64,000 bases of DNA from Sulfitobacter sp. F26169L (GCF_026410285.1 NZ_JAPMLP010000004.1:62242-126241); one strand, 5' to 3'. Positions 30,350 through 40,398 are shown, numbered from the stretch's first letter. Notes: generated by a model from the sequence alone, not told the origin. Numbers and translations: made by a program.

Positions 30350-32086
30350 ATGCAAACTGATTTGATGAGACGCGGACGCGAGGAATTGCGTGTAGTTCGC
30401 AAGCGCAGCCGGATGCTGTATTGGTCCGTTGGCTTGTTCTCGGCGTTTGCGAATTTGCTGATGCTGACGGGCCCCTTGTACATGCTTCAGGTTTATGACC
30501 GTGTTCTAGGGTCGGGCAGTCAGGAAACCCTTGTCGCACTGTCGCTGTTGGTTGTGTTTCTTTACAGTGTGATGGGGGTTCTGGATTATACGCGGGGCCG
30601 GATCATGGGCCGGATCGGCGCGCGGTTTCAGGACGATCTGGACCGCCGTGTGTTTGACGCGGTTGTGCGCAAATCGGCCGTTGCCCCCGATGTTAAAACA
30701 AATGCCAGCCTTGCCGATCTGGAAGCAGTACAGCGGATGATCACCTCGCCAGTGTTGATGTCGGCATTTGATCTGCCATGGACACCGATCTTTTTCGCCG
30801 GAATTTTCATGTTCCATTCGTATCTCGGGTACATGGCGCTGGTTGGTGGTGCGGTATTGGTTGTGATTGCTGTGGCAAACCAGTTCCTTTCGCGCGGTGC
30901 GCAGGCACGTGCAGGGTACGCTGGCCAGCAGGCATCGGCGATGGCCGACCAGATCCGTACGGAAGCGGAAATGGTGCAGGCCATGGGCATGCGGGATGCC
31001 GCATTCACACGTTGGCAAATCGCACGCACCAAGGCGCTGGAAGGGCAGGTGCGCGCTGCAGATGTTGGCGGGACGTTCACGTCGATGACCAAAACGATCC
31101 GTCTGTTTTTGCAATCTGCCATGTTGGGCATGGGCGCCTATCTGGTTTTGCAAAACCAACTGACACCTGGTGCGATGATCGCGGGTTCGATCCTGTTGGG
31201 CCGTGCGTTGGCCCCCGTTGAAATGATGCTGAACCAGTGGCCGCTGTTGCAACGTGGTGCGGCGGGGTGGACCAATCTGGCCGAGCTTTTGGGCACTGTC
31301 CCGCCTGAAGGCCAGCGTACAGAACTGCCCAAGCCGAAGGCATCGCTGATTGCCAAAAACCTGACTGTTGTACCGCCGGGGGAAAAGCAGGCGTCGTTGA
31401 AATCTGTATCGTTCAGGGTTGATCCGGGTCAGGCTGTGGGCGTCATCGGGCCATCGGGCGCGGGTAAAACCACCCTTGCGCGCACGCTTACCGGTGTCTG
31501 GCGTCCGGCGGGCGGATCTGTCCGGCTGGACGGTGCCGCGCTGGAGCATTACGGCACAGAGACATTAGGCAAACATATCGGATATCTGCCGCAGCGGGTC
31601 ACCTTGTTTGACGGAACAATCGCGCAAAACATCGCGCGGCTGTCCAATGACAAGGATGACCAGAAAATTGTCGCCGCCGCCAAAATGGCTGCCGCACACG
31701 AGATGATACTGGAACTGCCGGATGGCTATGACACGGTTATTCAGGCGGGGCAGGTACGCCTGTCCGGTGGCCAGATGCAGCGGATCGGCCTTGCGCGCGC
31801 GCTGTACGACGATCCGGTGATACTGGTGCTGGACGAGCCGAACTCGAACCTCGACAACCTTGGCTCACAAGCATTGAACCAGGCAATCCGTGCGATGAAA
31901 GAAGCAGGCCGTTCTGTTTTGATCATGGCGCACAGGCCAGCCGCAATTCAGGAATGTGACACGTTGCTTGTGCTGGATGGCGGAATGCGGATGGCATTTG
32001 GTCCGAAGGACGAAGTGCTGAAAGGCATGGTGAAAAATCATCAGGAAATCCAGAAATCGCCCAGTGGCGCAGGAGGTGTCACATGA
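30350..32086 (+). CDS. Type I secretion ABC transporter (PrtD-like)
   Basis: 578 residues. Six helices in the first 300 residues, then a nucleotide-binding domain with Walker A GPSGAGKTT, signature LSGGQMQR and Walker B ILVLDEPNSNLD. There is no N-terminal C39 peptidase or C39-like domain, as in the PrtD/AprD subgroup. AAGG precedes the ATG. It overlaps the HlyD gene by four bases. It would energise one-step export of a protein, usually an RTX protein, but no RTX substrate and no TolC gene occur in the window. Confidence 0.93.
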   Translation: MQTDLMRRGREELRVVRKRSRMLYWSVGLFSAFANLLMLTGPLYMLQVYDRVLGSGSQETLVALSLLVVFLYSVMGVLDYTRGRIMGRIGARFQDDLDRRVFDAVVRKSAVAPDVKTNASLADLEAVQRMITSPVLMSAFDLPWTPIFFAGIFMFHSYLGYMALVGGAVLVVIAVANQFLSRGAQARAGYAGQQASAMADQIRTEAEMVQAMGMRDAAFTRWQIARTKALEGQVRAADVGGTFTSMTKTIRLFLQSAMLGMGAYLVLQNQLTPGAMIAGSILLGRALAPVEMMLNQWPLLQRGAAGWTNLAELLGTVPPEGQRTELPKPKASLIAKNLTVVPPGEKQASLKSVSFRVDPGQAVGVIGPSGAGKTTLARTLTGVWRPAGGSVRLDGAALEHYGTETLGKHIGYLPQRVTLFDGTIAQNIARLSNDKDDQKIVAAAKMAAAHEMILELPDGYDTVIQAGQVRLSGGQMQRIGLARALYDDPVILVLDEPNSNLDNLGSQALNQAIRAMKEAGRSVLIMAHRPAAIQECDTLLVLDGGMRMAFGPKDEVLKGMVKNHQEIQKSPSGAGGVT

Positions 32087-33387
32087 GCGGCAAGAACAAG
32101 TGGACCGCTTGGCGGCCTGTCACTATCGGGATGATCGGCGTTTTGGTCCTTTTCGGCGGTTTCGGGACCTGGTCGGTAATGTCAAACATCGCCGGTGCAA
32201 TCATCGCTTCGGGCCGGATCGAGGTGGACCGCAACCGTCAGGTTGTGCAGCACGATACCGGCGGAACAGTCTCGGAAATCCATGTGGACGAGGGTGATCT
32301 GGTCAAAGCCGGCGATTTGCTGTTGCAACTTGATCCCCAGCAGGCGCGATCGGAACTGACCCTGATCGAGGGGCAGTTGTTTGAATTGATGGCACGGCGG
32401 GGCCGTCTTGAGGCGCAGCGCGACGAAGCCGAAACAATCAAGTTTGCCGATGATCTGATCGAGGTTGCGGCGACAAACGAAGATGCCCAAGAACTGATGG
32501 ATGGCCAGAGCAACCTGTTTTATGCGCGCCGTGACAGTGTCGCGCGCGAGATTGAGCAACTGGGCAAGCAGCGCAACCAGATTGAAGACCAGATCAAGGG
32601 GATCAACGCCCAAGAAGCCTCTCTTGTGACGCAATTGGAGTTGATCGAACAACAGTTGACCAGTCAGGAAAAGCTGTTGTCGCAAGGGTTGGCGCAGATG
32701 GCATCGGTGCTGGGGCTGCAACGTGAAAAGGCGCGCCTGACAGGCGAAATCGGCAGGCTGATTGCCACGCGCGCGCAGGCCGAGGGCCGGATTACCGAGA
32801 TCGAGATTGTGGGCCTGAAACTTGGCACATCCGGTCGGGAAGAGGCGATATCGCAATTGCGCGAAACCCGCTTCCGGGAGCTGGCACTTGCCGAGCAGCG
32901 TCGTGCATTGCTTGCCACGATTGACCGTTTGGACATCCGCGCGCCGGTATCGGGCATTGTCTATTCCCTTCAGGTGACCACCCCCCGTTCGGTGATCCGC
33001 CCAGCCGAACCGCTGATGTTTCTGGTGCCACAGGACCGCCCGCTGGTAATTGCCGCACAGGTCAACCCCACCAATATCGACGAAATATCTGTCGGGCAGG
33101 AAGTAAACCTGCGCATGTCCGCGATGGATCAGCGCACCACGCCCGAATTGAAAGGCCGTGTCATGCTGATCTCGGCGGATGCGCTTGAGGATCAGGTCAC
33201 AGGGGGGAGGTATTTCCGCGCTGAAATCACCCTCTCCCCCGGAGAGATCGAGCGGTTGCCGGAAGGGACACAACTGTTGCCCGGAATGCCGGTGGATGCG
33301 TTTATCAAAACCGGTGACCGATCTCCGCTGACGTACCTGTTGAAACCCGTCACGGACTATTTTGTGAAGTCGTGGCGTGAAAGCTGA
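32083..33387 (+). CDS. HlyD-family type I secretion adaptor
   Basis: 434 residues. One N-terminal transmembrane helix (about 15-38), a lipoyl-like half motif (GGTVSEIHVDEGDLVKAGDLL), a long alpha-helical hairpin (about 100-280) and the second half with RAPVSGIVYSLQVTTPRSVI. It bridges the ABC transporter and outer-membrane TolC. Translationally coupled to the ABC gene (ATGA). The C-terminus PVTDYFVKSWRES is typical of PrtE/HlyD proteins. Confidence 0.93.
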   Translation: MSGKNKWTAWRPVTIGMIGVLVLFGGFGTWSVMSNIAGAIIASGRIEVDRNRQVVQHDTGGTVSEIHVDEGDLVKAGDLLLQLDPQQARSELTLIEGQLFELMARRGRLEAQRDEAETIKFADDLIEVAATNEDAQELMDGQSNLFYARRDSVAREIEQLGKQRNQIEDQIKGINAQEASLVTQLELIEQQLTSQEKLLSQGLAQMASVLGLQREKARLTGEIGRLIATRAQAEGRITEIEIVGLKLGTSGREEAISQLRETRFRELALAEQRRALLATIDRLDIRAPVSGIVYSLQVTTPRSVIRPAEPLMFLVPQDRPLVIAAQVNPTNIDEISVGQEVNLRMSAMDQRTTPELKGRVMLISADALEDQVTGGRYFRAEITLSPGEIERLPEGTQLLPGMPVDAFIKTGDRSPLTYLLKPVTDYFVKSWRES

Positions 33388-33459
33388 TCTGAGGGCCTTT
33401 CGCACAGAGCACATCAACGCTAGCGTCTGGCAAAACAACCGTATCAAAGGAGTATATCC

Positions 33460-33918
33460 ATGAGCATTGCAAAACGTCTGGCCGATCAAGGCATCACACT
33501 GCCCGACGCGGCCGCCCCCGCAGCAAATTATGTGCCATATGTACAGACAGGTAGCACCCTGTATGTTTCCGGCCAGATATCGCGCAACGATGATGGTCTG
33601 ATTGTCGGCGTTCTGGGCGATAACATGAGCGTTGAAGACGGTGCCGCGGCCGCCAAAACCTGCGCGCTCTATTTGCTGGCACAAGTAAAGGCTGCTTGTG
33701 GTGGTGACCTTGACCGGCTCAAGCGTGTGGTAAAGCTGACAGGCTTTGTAAACTCCACAAAAGACTTCAAAGAGCAGCCACAGGTTATCAACGGATGTTC
33801 CGACTTTTTGGTCGAAGCGTTGGGCGATGCGGGGCGTCACGCACGCTCGGCCGTTTCTGCGGGGGCATTGCCGCTGGGTGTTGCTGTTGAAATCGAAGGC
33901 ATCTTCGAAATCTCATGA
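33460..33918 (+). CDS. RidA/YjgF-family protein
   Basis: 152 residues, the length of the longer RidA subfamily rather than the 128-residue housekeeping enzyme. YVQTGSTLYVSGQISRNDDG and the C-terminal PLGVAVEIEGIFEI are family features. Canonical RidA hydrolyses reactive enamine/imine intermediates; whether this subfamily does is uncertain. AAGGAG precedes the start, and it overlaps the GDPD gene by four bases. Confidence 0.9.
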   Translation: MSIAKRLADQGITLPDAAAPAANYVPYVQTGSTLYVSGQISRNDDGLIVGVLGDNMSVEDGAAAAKTCALYLLAQVKAACGGDLDRLKRVVKLTGFVNSTKDFKEQPQVINGCSDFLVEALGDAGRHARSAVSAGALPLGVAVEIEGIFEIS

Positions 33919-34688
33919 CGACCGGACCCGTTTTGCCGTCCAGCTTCGCGCGGGTGCCACTGGCGCACCGCGCATTGCACGATGTCTCTGACGGTCGGCC
34001 TGAAAACTCCCGCGCGGCAATCCGCGCGGCGATTGATGCGGGCTACGGTATAGAAATCGATGTGCAATTAAGTGCGGACGACGTCGCAATGGTGTTCCAT
34101 GACTATCACCTCGGTCGTCTGGCAGAGGCGGAAGGCCCTGTGCGCCAGTTTGATGCGCAAGATCTGCGCCAGACGATGCTGCGCGGCGGGGATGAGGGTA
34201 TTCCCGATCTGGAAGAGGTGCTTGCGCTGGTTGACGGACAGGTGCCATTGCTGGTCGAGTTGAAGGATCAGGACGGTTCTATGGGCACCAACATTGGCGC
34301 GCTGGAGCATGCCGCCGCGCGCGTGCTGGCGGATTATCGCGGTGATGTGGGCGTGATGTCGTTCAACCCCAATTCGGTTGCGATGATGCAGCAGCTTTGC
34401 CCGAATGTGGCGCGCGGCATAACAACATCGGCTTACCTGCCCGAAGACTGGCCGCTGCCCGAGGCGGTTTGTGCGCGGTTGCGTGATATTCCCGATTACG
34501 ACCGCGTGGGCGCGTCCTTTATTAGTCATGAAGTTGATGATCTGGATCGCGCGCGTGTACGCAGCTTGAAACAGGCGGGGGCCTTTATCTGTTGCTGGAC
34601 CGTGCGCAGCACAAAAGAAGAAGCGCAGGCGCGGCGTATTGCCGACACCATCACCTTTGAAGGGTACAGCGCAGCAATACCGGATTGA
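33915..34688 (+). CDS. Glycerophosphodiester phosphodiesterase
   Basis: 257 residues. The catalytic pattern is clear: H18-R19, E30-N31, E47 and D49 (GIEIDVQLS) and H62-D63 (FHDYHLGRL), with E117-K118 region LLVELKD. It hydrolyses glycerophosphodiesters to glycerol-3-phosphate and an alcohol. No signal peptide, so cytoplasmic. Coupled to the RidA gene. Confidence 0.93.
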   Translation: MTTGPVLPSSFARVPLAHRALHDVSDGRPENSRAAIRAAIDAGYGIEIDVQLSADDVAMVFHDYHLGRLAEAEGPVRQFDAQDLRQTMLRGGDEGIPDLEEVLALVDGQVPLLVELKDQDGSMGTNIGALEHAAARVLADYRGDVGVMSFNPNSVAMMQQLCPNVARGITTSAYLPEDWPLPEAVCARLRDIPDYDRVGASFISHEVDDLDRARVRSLKQAGAFICCWTVRSTKEEAQARRIADTITFEGYSAAIPD

Positions 34689-34758
34689 CAGGCGCGCCTT
34701 GAACATTGCGCTACAGGTGCCACCTATTACCCGAAGACAGTGACAGGGACATCCGTAC

Positions 34759-35946
34759 ATGAGCGCGCAAGAAGTCGAAATCAGGATCATCGGATCGCTG
34801 TCGGAAATTGATGCTGCTGATTGGGATGCCTGTGCCTGCCCAGAGGCGGTGGATGGCGCGCGCCCGAATGATCCATTCACGACCCACCGCTTTCTAATGG
34901 CGCTTGAGGAGAGCGGCAGCGTAGGTGCAGGCACCGGCTGGCAACCGCAATACATGATTGCCAGCATCCAAGGGCAGATCATCGGCGTCGCGCCGCTTTA
35001 TGCAAAATCCCATTCTCAGGGAGAGTATATTTTTGACCATGCCTGGGCGCATGCCTATGAACGCGCTGGCGGGCGGTATTACCCGAAATTACAGATCGCG
35101 GTGCCGCACACCCCCGCCACAGGCCGACGGTTCTTAACGCGCCCGGGGTTTGAGGAGGCGGGATTTGACGCCTTGGTGGAGGGCGCGGTGCAATTGACCG
35201 ACAATAATGCGCTCAGTTCGCTGCATGTCACGTTTTGCACTGCCCAAGAGGCGGAGCGCGGGCAAACACTGGGCCTGATGCGGCGCAAAAGCCAGCAGTT
35301 TCACTGGCACAATGACAGCTATTCCGACTTTAACGCCTTTCTTGCCAGTCTCAGCGCGCGCAAACGCAAAAACATCCGCAAAGAGCGCGCTACGGCCCGA
35401 AACTTTGGCGGCAGCATCCACAGCTTCACCGGTGATGAGATACAGCCGGAGCATTGGGATGCGTTCTGGGTGTTTTATCAGGATACCGGCGCGCGAAAGT
35501 GGGGGCAGCCGTATCTAACGCGCGCGTTTTTTGATATTGCCCACGATGTTTTGCGTGATGATATCACCTTGGTTCTGGCAGAGCGGGACGGTCGATGGAT
35601 CGCCGGTGCGCTGAACTTTATTGGCGCGGGTACGTTGTACGGCAGGTATTGGGGCTGTATCGAGCATCACTCGTGCCTGCATTTTGAACTATGCTATTAT
35701 CAGGCAATCGATATTGCCATAGCAATGGGGCTGGACAGGGTTGAAGCAGGTGCGCAAGGCGAACATAAGCTGGCGCGAGGGTATCTGCCAACGCCAACAT
35801 GGTCGCTGCACTGGATGCGTGATGGGGGATTTGCCCGCGCCGTGGGCGAGTATCTGGAAGCAGAGAGTGCCGCAGTAGATGAAGAGATAGAGGTGCTGAC
35901 GGAGTACGGCCCTTTTAGGAAAACGGAAGTCGAGGAACAGGAATGA
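34759..35946 (+). CDS. FemAB-like GNAT-fold protein (PF04339/DUF482)
   Basis: 395 residues, a tandem acyltransferase fold. Typical segments are [40 protein letters not shown], and a C-terminal [20 protein letters not shown]. The family is annotated as putative peptidoglycan-related or N-acyltransferase, without a proven reaction. It overlaps the pterin dehydratase gene by four bases. Confidence 0.88.
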   Translation: MSAQEVEIRIIGSLSEIDAADWDACACPEAVDGARPNDPFTTHRFLMALEESGSVGAGTGWQPQYMIASIQGQIIGVAPLYAKSHSQGEYIFDHAWAHAYERAGGRYYPKLQIAVPHTPATGRRFLTRPGFEEAGFDALVEGAVQLTDNNALSSLHVTFCTAQEAERGQTLGLMRRKSQQFHWHNDSYSDFNAFLASLSARKRKNIRKERATARNFGGSIHSFTGDEIQPEHWDAFWVFYQDTGARKWGQPYLTRAFFDIAHDVLRDDITLVLAERDGRWIAGALNFIGAGTLYGRYWGCIEHHSCLHFELCYYQAIDIAIAMGLDRVEAGAQGEHKLARGYLPTPTWSLHWMRDGGFARAVGEYLEAESAAVDEEIEVLTEYGPFRKTEVEEQE

Positions 35947-36233
35947 CCGATAAATTAAGCGCCGAGACGCGCGGCCCCCTGCTGAACCCGCTGCTGGAAA
36001 ACGGTTGGGAAATGGTTGACGGACGTGATGCGATCACAAAGACGTTTACGTTCGACGATTTCGCTCACGCCTTCGGCTGGATGACTTCTGCCGCAATCTG
36101 GGCCGAAAAGTGGGGCCACCACCCCGAATGGCAAAATATTTACAACAGAGTAACTGTCACATTGACCACGCACGATGTTGACGGACTGAGCACGCTGGAC
36201 GCAAAGCTGGCGCGAAAAATGGACGGACTGTGA
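35943..36233 (+). CDS. Pterin-4a-carbinolamine dehydratase
   Basis: 96 residues with the active-site pattern H59-H60-P61 (EKWGHHPEW), Y67, H77 and D86. It dehydrates 4a-hydroxytetrahydropterin, recycling the cofactor of aromatic hydroxylases. No such hydroxylase gene is adjacent. The MscS gene follows after four bases. Confidence 0.93.
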   Translation: MTDKLSAETRGPLLNPLLENGWEMVDGRDAITKTFTFDDFAHAFGWMTSAAIWAEKWGHHPEWQNIYNRVTVTLTTHDVDGLSTLDAKLARKMDGL

Positions 36234-36237
36234 CAAG

Positions 36238-37089
36238 ATGTTGAACGATTTGATGAGTACTGAAATCTGGGACGGAAAAACGTTTTCGGATTTACTAACC
36301 TTGGAATTTGTCGCCTCGGCGGCTGGGTCTGTGTTGGGCGCGATTGTGATCCTGATTGTGGGGTGGAGCCTTGCAGCATGGGCACAGGGCCGCATCATTA
36401 AGGTCAGCAGGCGGAACAAGCATCTGGATGACATGCTGTTCGATTTCCTTGCCTCTATCGTGCGCTACGTGATTATGGGATTCACAGTCCTGTTTGTTCT
36501 GAACACCTTCGGCGTGCAAACTACATCCGTTGTGGCGATCATCGGTGCGGCAGGTCTGGCCATTGGTCTGGCCTTGCAGGGCACGTTGTCGAACGTGGCA
36601 GCGGGTGTGATGCTGATCCTGTTCCGTCCGATCAAGATCGGGGATTTTGTCGAGGTTGCAGGCAAAATGGGAACGGTGAAAGAAATCAGCCTGAACTTTA
36701 CCGAGATGGCAGATATGAGCAACGTGCAAGTGATCGTTCCCAACGCGGAAGTCTGGGGAAATATCATCACGAATTATTCCACAAATAACATCCGGCGCGC
36801 GGAATGGACCTTTGGTGTGGGGTATGGTGCCAATCTGAAAGAGGCTGAAAATATTATACGAGATACCATTATGGCTGATCCCCGCTCGCATAACTCACCC
36901 GAACCGTTCGTGCAGGTTACAAACCTCGGAGATAGTTCGGTTGATTTTCTGGTACGTGTCTGGTGTGACGCATCGGTTTATTTCGGCTATCGCGCGGATA
37001 TGACTCGTCAGGTCAAGGAAGCACTGGACGCTGGCGGCATTGATATTCCGTTTCCGACGCGGACAATGATACATGCCCAAGCAGACTGA
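36238..37089 (+). CDS. MscS-family mechanosensitive channel
   Basis: 283 residues. Three helices; the pore-lining third helix reads GAAGLAIGLALQGTLSNVAAG, followed by the beta domain (LFRPIKIGDFVEVAGKMGTV) and the alpha/beta C-terminal part. It releases solutes on hypo-osmotic shock. A convergent terminator shared with the peroxiredoxin gene follows. Confidence 0.95.
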   Translation: MLNDLMSTEIWDGKTFSDLLTLEFVASAAGSVLGAIVILIVGWSLAAWAQGRIIKVSRRNKHLDDMLFDFLASIVRYVIMGFTVLFVLNTFGVQTTSVVAIIGAAGLAIGLALQGTLSNVAAGVMLILFRPIKIGDFVEVAGKMGTVKEISLNFTEMADMSNVQVIVPNAEVWGNIITNYSTNNIRRAEWTFGVGYGANLKEAENIIRDTIMADPRSHNSPEPFVQVTNLGDSSVDFLVRVWCDASVYFGYRADMTRQVKEALDAGGIDIPFPTRTMIHAQAD

Positions 37090-37114
37090 TTAGAGGATCA
37101 TACCGATTGGTTAA

Positions 37115-37141
37115 ACAGGGCCGCAGCAGTTGCGGCCCTGT
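37115..37141. terminator. Bidirectional terminator between MscS and peroxiredoxin genes
   Basis: Perfect 11-bp stem ACAGGGCCGCA / TGCGGCCCTGT with loop GCAGT, in a 59-base convergent gap. It is followed by a T-containing stretch on the plus strand (TCTGCATTTT) and by GTTTAACC on the minus strand. Confidence 0.85.
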
Positions 37142-37148
37142 CTGCATT

Positions 37149-37637
37149 TTACATATTTTCAAGCAGGCTTTCACCGCCGGACACTTCGCACACGCCCGGA
37201 TTTTCTTCTGCCTGCAGCAGTGTCACTTTGCCATCATCCACCAGCATCGCATAGCGCTTGGAGCGCGCGACCAGGCCGGCGGGGGCGGCGTCGAAATCCA
37301 TGCCGATCGCTTTGGTAAATTCTGATGATGCATCACCCAGCATGGTAATGCCTGCTTCGGTTGCGCCTGTGGCTTCACCCCATGCCTGCATTACAAACGG
37401 GTCATTACAGGATACGCAGATGATTTCATCTACGCCTTTTTCCGCAAACTGGTCCTTTGTGCGCACAAAGCTGGGCATATGCGCTGAATGGCAGGTAGGC
37501 GTAAACGCACCCGGAACGGCAAAGACAACAACCTTGCGGCCCTTTGTCTTCTCGCTCATCTTAACGGGGGTCGGGCCTTCTGGTCCCATTTGAACCAGCG
37601 TTGCATCGGGCAGTGTATCGCCTTGGGAAATTGACAT
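37149..37637 (-). CDS. Peroxiredoxin (Prx5 type)
   Basis: 162 residues from the ATG at 37637; the frame extends further upstream, but AAAGG and the family start MSISQGDTLPDATL decide. Peroxidatic C49 is in VPGAFTPTCHSAHMPSF. A second Cys is in ISVSCNDPF-like VSCNDPFVMQAW and another near the C-terminus (GVCEVSGGESLL). It reduces peroxides using glutathione or thioredoxin. Divergent from the ferredoxin reductase-like gene. Confidence 0.93.
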   Translation of the reverse strand: MSISQGDTLPDATLVQMGPEGPTPVKMSEKTKGRKVVVFAVPGAFTPTCHSAHMPSFVRTKDQFAEKGVDEIICVSCNDPFVMQAWGEATGATEAGITMLGDASSEFTKAIGMDFDAAPAGLVARSKRYAMLVDDGKVTLLQAEENPGVCEVSGGESLLENM

Positions 37638-37727
37638 CGGGATCGCCTTTCTTGTGATTGTCTTTGTCCTTAGCACAGATATAGGGTTTGCACACAGTTG
37701 CGACCAGAGCACCAAGGGAGTTTATCA

Positions 37728-38936
37728 ATGCGCCATATCGTTGTGATCGGAGCAGGACAGGCGGGATCGTCTTGTGTGGCAAAGCTGCGCAATGGCGGGT
37801 TTGACGGTAAAATCACCCTGATCGGGGCTGAAACGCAGCCGCCCTATCAGCGCCCGCCGCTGTCCAAGGCGTATCTGCTGGGCGAAATGGCGCTGGAGCG
37901 TTTGTATCTGCGCCCCGAGAGTTTTTATGCAGAGCAGGGGATTGATCTGCGTCTGGGGGAGAGAGTGGAGGCAATAGATACTGATGCGCGCCAGATTGCG
38001 GTGAATGGCGAAAAGCTGTCATATGATGATCTGGTGCTGACAACCGGATCTGTGCCGTTCCATTTGCCCGAAGTGATTGGCGGCACGCTGGATGGCGTGC
38101 ATGTGGTGCGCGGTCTTGTGGATGTTGATGCCATGGCGCCGCGTTTTGTTGCAGGCGCGCGGGTGTTGATTGTCGGTGGCGGCTATATCGGGCTGGAGGC
38201 GGCATCGGTTGCAGCCAAATTGGGTCTGAATGTCACGCTGGTTGAAATGGCGCCGCGCATTCTGCAGCGGGTTGCGGCGCCCGAGACGTCGGATTTCTTT
38301 CGCGACCTTCACCGAAGTCATGGGGTTGATCTGCGTGAAGGCATTGGGCTGGAACGCCTGACCGGGGACGGTGCCGTAAGTAAAGCGGTGTTGACCGACG
38401 GCACGACGCTGGATGTCGATTTTGTCATCGTCGGCGTAGGCATCGCCCCTGCAACGACATTGGCCGAAGCGGCAGGCATTGATCTGGATAACGGAATTGC
38501 GGTCGATCGATATGGGCGCACCAGTGCGCCCAACATCTGGGCGGCAGGCGATTGCACGTCATTTCCGTATGGCGATACGCGTATCCGTCTGGAAAGTGTG
38601 CCCAACGCTATTGAACAGGCGGAAGTGGTTGCGGAAAACCTGATGGGGGTAGAGAAGGAGTATCACGCGAAACCCTGGTTCTGGTCAGATCAATATGATG
38701 TAAAGCTGCAAATTGCAGGGCTGAATACAGGGTATGACAAGGTCGTAACGCGTGGTGCTGCGCCCGGCCCAGTATCGTTTTGGTATTACAATGGCGACAG
38801 ATTGCTTGCTGTGGATGCGGCGAATGATCCGCGCGGATATATGGTGGGAAAACGGCTGATCGAAAGCGGCAAATCACCTGCGCCTGAAGTGGTGTCGGAT
38901 GTTGAATCCGACCTTAAGGCGTTGCTCAAAGCGTGA
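37728..38936 (+). CDS. FAD-dependent ferredoxin/rubredoxin reductase-like protein
   Basis: 402 residues from the ATG at 37728. FAD-binding GAGQAGSS at the N-terminus, then QRPPLSKAYLLGEM, an NAD-binding VGGGYIGLEAASVAA, and WAAGDCTSFPYG. This is the family of putidaredoxin/rubredoxin reductases that pass NADH electrons to a [2Fe-2S] ferredoxin or P450 chain. No ferredoxin or P450 gene is adjacent. The rsmD start overlaps its stop (GTGA). Confidence 0.92.
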   Translation: MRHIVVIGAGQAGSSCVAKLRNGGFDGKITLIGAETQPPYQRPPLSKAYLLGEMALERLYLRPESFYAEQGIDLRLGERVEAIDTDARQIAVNGEKLSYDDLVLTTGSVPFHLPEVIGGTLDGVHVVRGLVDVDAMAPRFVAGARVLIVGGGYIGLEAASVAAKLGLNVTLVEMAPRILQRVAAPETSDFFRDLHRSHGVDLREGIGLERLTGDGAVSKAVLTDGTTLDVDFVIVGVGIAPATTLAEAAGIDLDNGIAVDRYGRTSAPNIWAAGDCTSFPYGDTRIRLESVPNAIEQAEVVAENLMGVEKEYHAKPWFWSDQYDVKLQIAGLNTGYDKVVTRGAAPGPVSFWYYNGDRLLAVDAANDPRGYMVGKRLIESGKSPAPEVVSDVESDLKALLKA

Positions 38937-39484
38937 GGATTATTGCCGGAAAAAACCGCGGGACGGTGTTGGCTGATGTGGGAACCGGCGATGCGGCGGC
39001 GCATCTGCGTCCTACGTCAGACCGTGTGCGCGAAAGCCTGTTTTCCATGTTGACGCACCTGAACGTGGTCAATGGAGCGCGTGTGCTGGATCTGTTCGCA
39101 GGCACTGGCGCGCTGGGGCTGGAGGCACTTTCGCGTGGGGCGCGCGAGGCTGTCTTTGTTGAAAACGGGCGGGTTGCGCAAAAGCTAATTGCGCAGAATA
39201 TTAAAAAACTACGCGCCGACGATACGACCACATTAATGCGAAATGATGCTACCGATCTGGGCGCATGGATTGCAGCGCCCTTTGATCTGGTTTTTCTTGA
39301 TCCGCCCTATGGCAAGGGAATGGGCCAGCAAGCGCTGGCCGCCGCACAGGCCGGAGGGTGGCTGGCGCGGGGGGCCGTGATTGTCTGGGAAGAACAGGCG
39401 CCGATGGAAGCGCCCAGCGGTTTCACCCGCACCGACAGGCGCAAATACGGCGATACGCACGTGACACTGTTGCGCAACGACTAG
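38933..39484 (+). CDS. rsmD: 16S rRNA (guanine(966)-N2)-methyltransferase
   Basis: 183 residues with a GTG start at 38933 in the GTGA overlap. MRIIAGKNRGTVL, LRPTSDRVRESLF, DLFAGTGALGLEALSRGA and the catalytic DPPYG are RsmD marks. It methylates G966 of 16S rRNA. Confidence 0.95.
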   Translation: MRIIAGKNRGTVLADVGTGDAAAHLRPTSDRVRESLFSMLTHLNVVNGARVLDLFAGTGALGLEALSRGAREAVFVENGRVAQKLIAQNIKKLRADDTTTLMRNDATDLGAWIAAPFDLVFLDPPYGKGMGQQALAAAQAGGWLARGAVIVWEEQAPMEAPSGFTRTDRRKYGDTHVTLLRND

Positions 39485-39494
39485 CGGCAGGCGC

Positions 39495-39534
39495 GGAAAA
39501 TTGTAATTTTCCGGTTAGAATTTTTTCAAAATTC
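39495..39534. terminator. AT-rich inverted repeats between rsmD and map
   Basis: GGAAAATT-GT-AATTTTCC (39495-39512) and GAATTTT-TTC-AAAATTC (39518-39534) lie in the 74-base convergent gap. The second has a T-rich core. Probably a bidirectional terminator, though not a textbook one. Confidence 0.5.
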
Positions 39535-39558
39535 CGGCGCTTGCGGCTGGTGGCGGGG

Positions 39559-40383
39559 TTAATAGGTCGGGTGGAACTTTCCTGCTGGCGACAGTGTGAA
39601 TATCTCGCAACCGTCTTCTGTCACGCCGATCGAGTGTTCAAACTGTGCGGACAGTGATTTGTCGCGGGTTACGGCGGTCCAGTCATCGGCGAGAGTTTTA
39701 GTCTCGGCGCGGCCAAGGTTCACCATCGGTTCAATGGTGAAAAACATGCCTGGCTCCAGCACGGGTTTGGTTGAAGGTTTGCCGTAGTGCAAAACATTTG
39801 GCGGGGCGTGGAAGACACGGCCAAGGCCATGACCGCAGAAATCAGTGACCACGGACATCCGGTGCCCTTCGACAAAGGTCTGGATGGCGTGGCCGATATC
39901 GCCGAATGTATTGCCGGGTTTGACCGCCTCAATGCCTTTCATCAACGCTTCATGTGTGACGTTGATCAGGCGCTCTGCTTTGCGGGTCAGCTTGCCAGCG
40001 ACAAACATGCGCGAGGTATCGCCAAACCAGCCGTCCACAATTACGGTCACGTCGATATTAACGATGTCACCGTCTTTGAGCTTCTTTTCACTCGGAATGC
40101 CATGGCAGACCACGTGATTGATCGAAATACAACTTGCGTGCTGATAACCTTTATACCCGATAGTCGCTGATTTCGCGCCTGCGGCGTTGACTTTTTCTTC
40201 GATAATCCGGTCGATTTCGGCGGTGGTTTGACCGACAGTCACATGCTCTGCGATCTCGTCGAGGATCGTTGCCGCCAGTTTGCCTGCGGCGTGCATGCCC
40301 GCAAAATCCGCCGCCTCGTGGATGCGAATACCGTCTTTCGTTGTGCGGCCTTTGTGGGTGTCTGTCACCAGTCTCTCCATCAT
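39559..40383 (-). CDS. map: Methionine aminopeptidase, type I
   Basis: 274 residues (ATG at 40383 or 40380). Features include GYKGYQHASCISINHVVCHG, metal-site Asp residues in VNIDVTVIVDGWFGDTSRMF, CGHGLGRVFHAPP and FTIEPMVN. It removes the initiator methionine. A 15-base gap separates it from sfsA upstream. Confidence 0.96.
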   Translation of the reverse strand: MMERLVTDTHKGRTTKDGIRIHEAADFAGMHAAGKLAATILDEIAEHVTVGQTTAEIDRIIEEKVNAAGAKSATIGYKGYQHASCISINHVVCHGIPSEKKLKDGDIVNIDVTVIVDGWFGDTSRMFVAGKLTRKAERLINVTHEALMKGIEAVKPGNTFGDIGHAIQTFVEGHRMSVVTDFCGHGLGRVFHAPPNVLHYGKPSTKPVLEPGMFFTIEPMVNLGRAETKTLADDWTAVTRDKSLSAQFEHSIGVTEDGCEIFTLSPAGKFHPTY

Positions 40384-40398
40384 TCGTTTGGGTGTTGT

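Noticed and set aside
32182..33840. A 552-codon minus-strand frame
   Set aside because: It runs opposite the HlyD gene, the intergenic gap and most of the RidA gene, both clear families; composition is that of a shadow frame.
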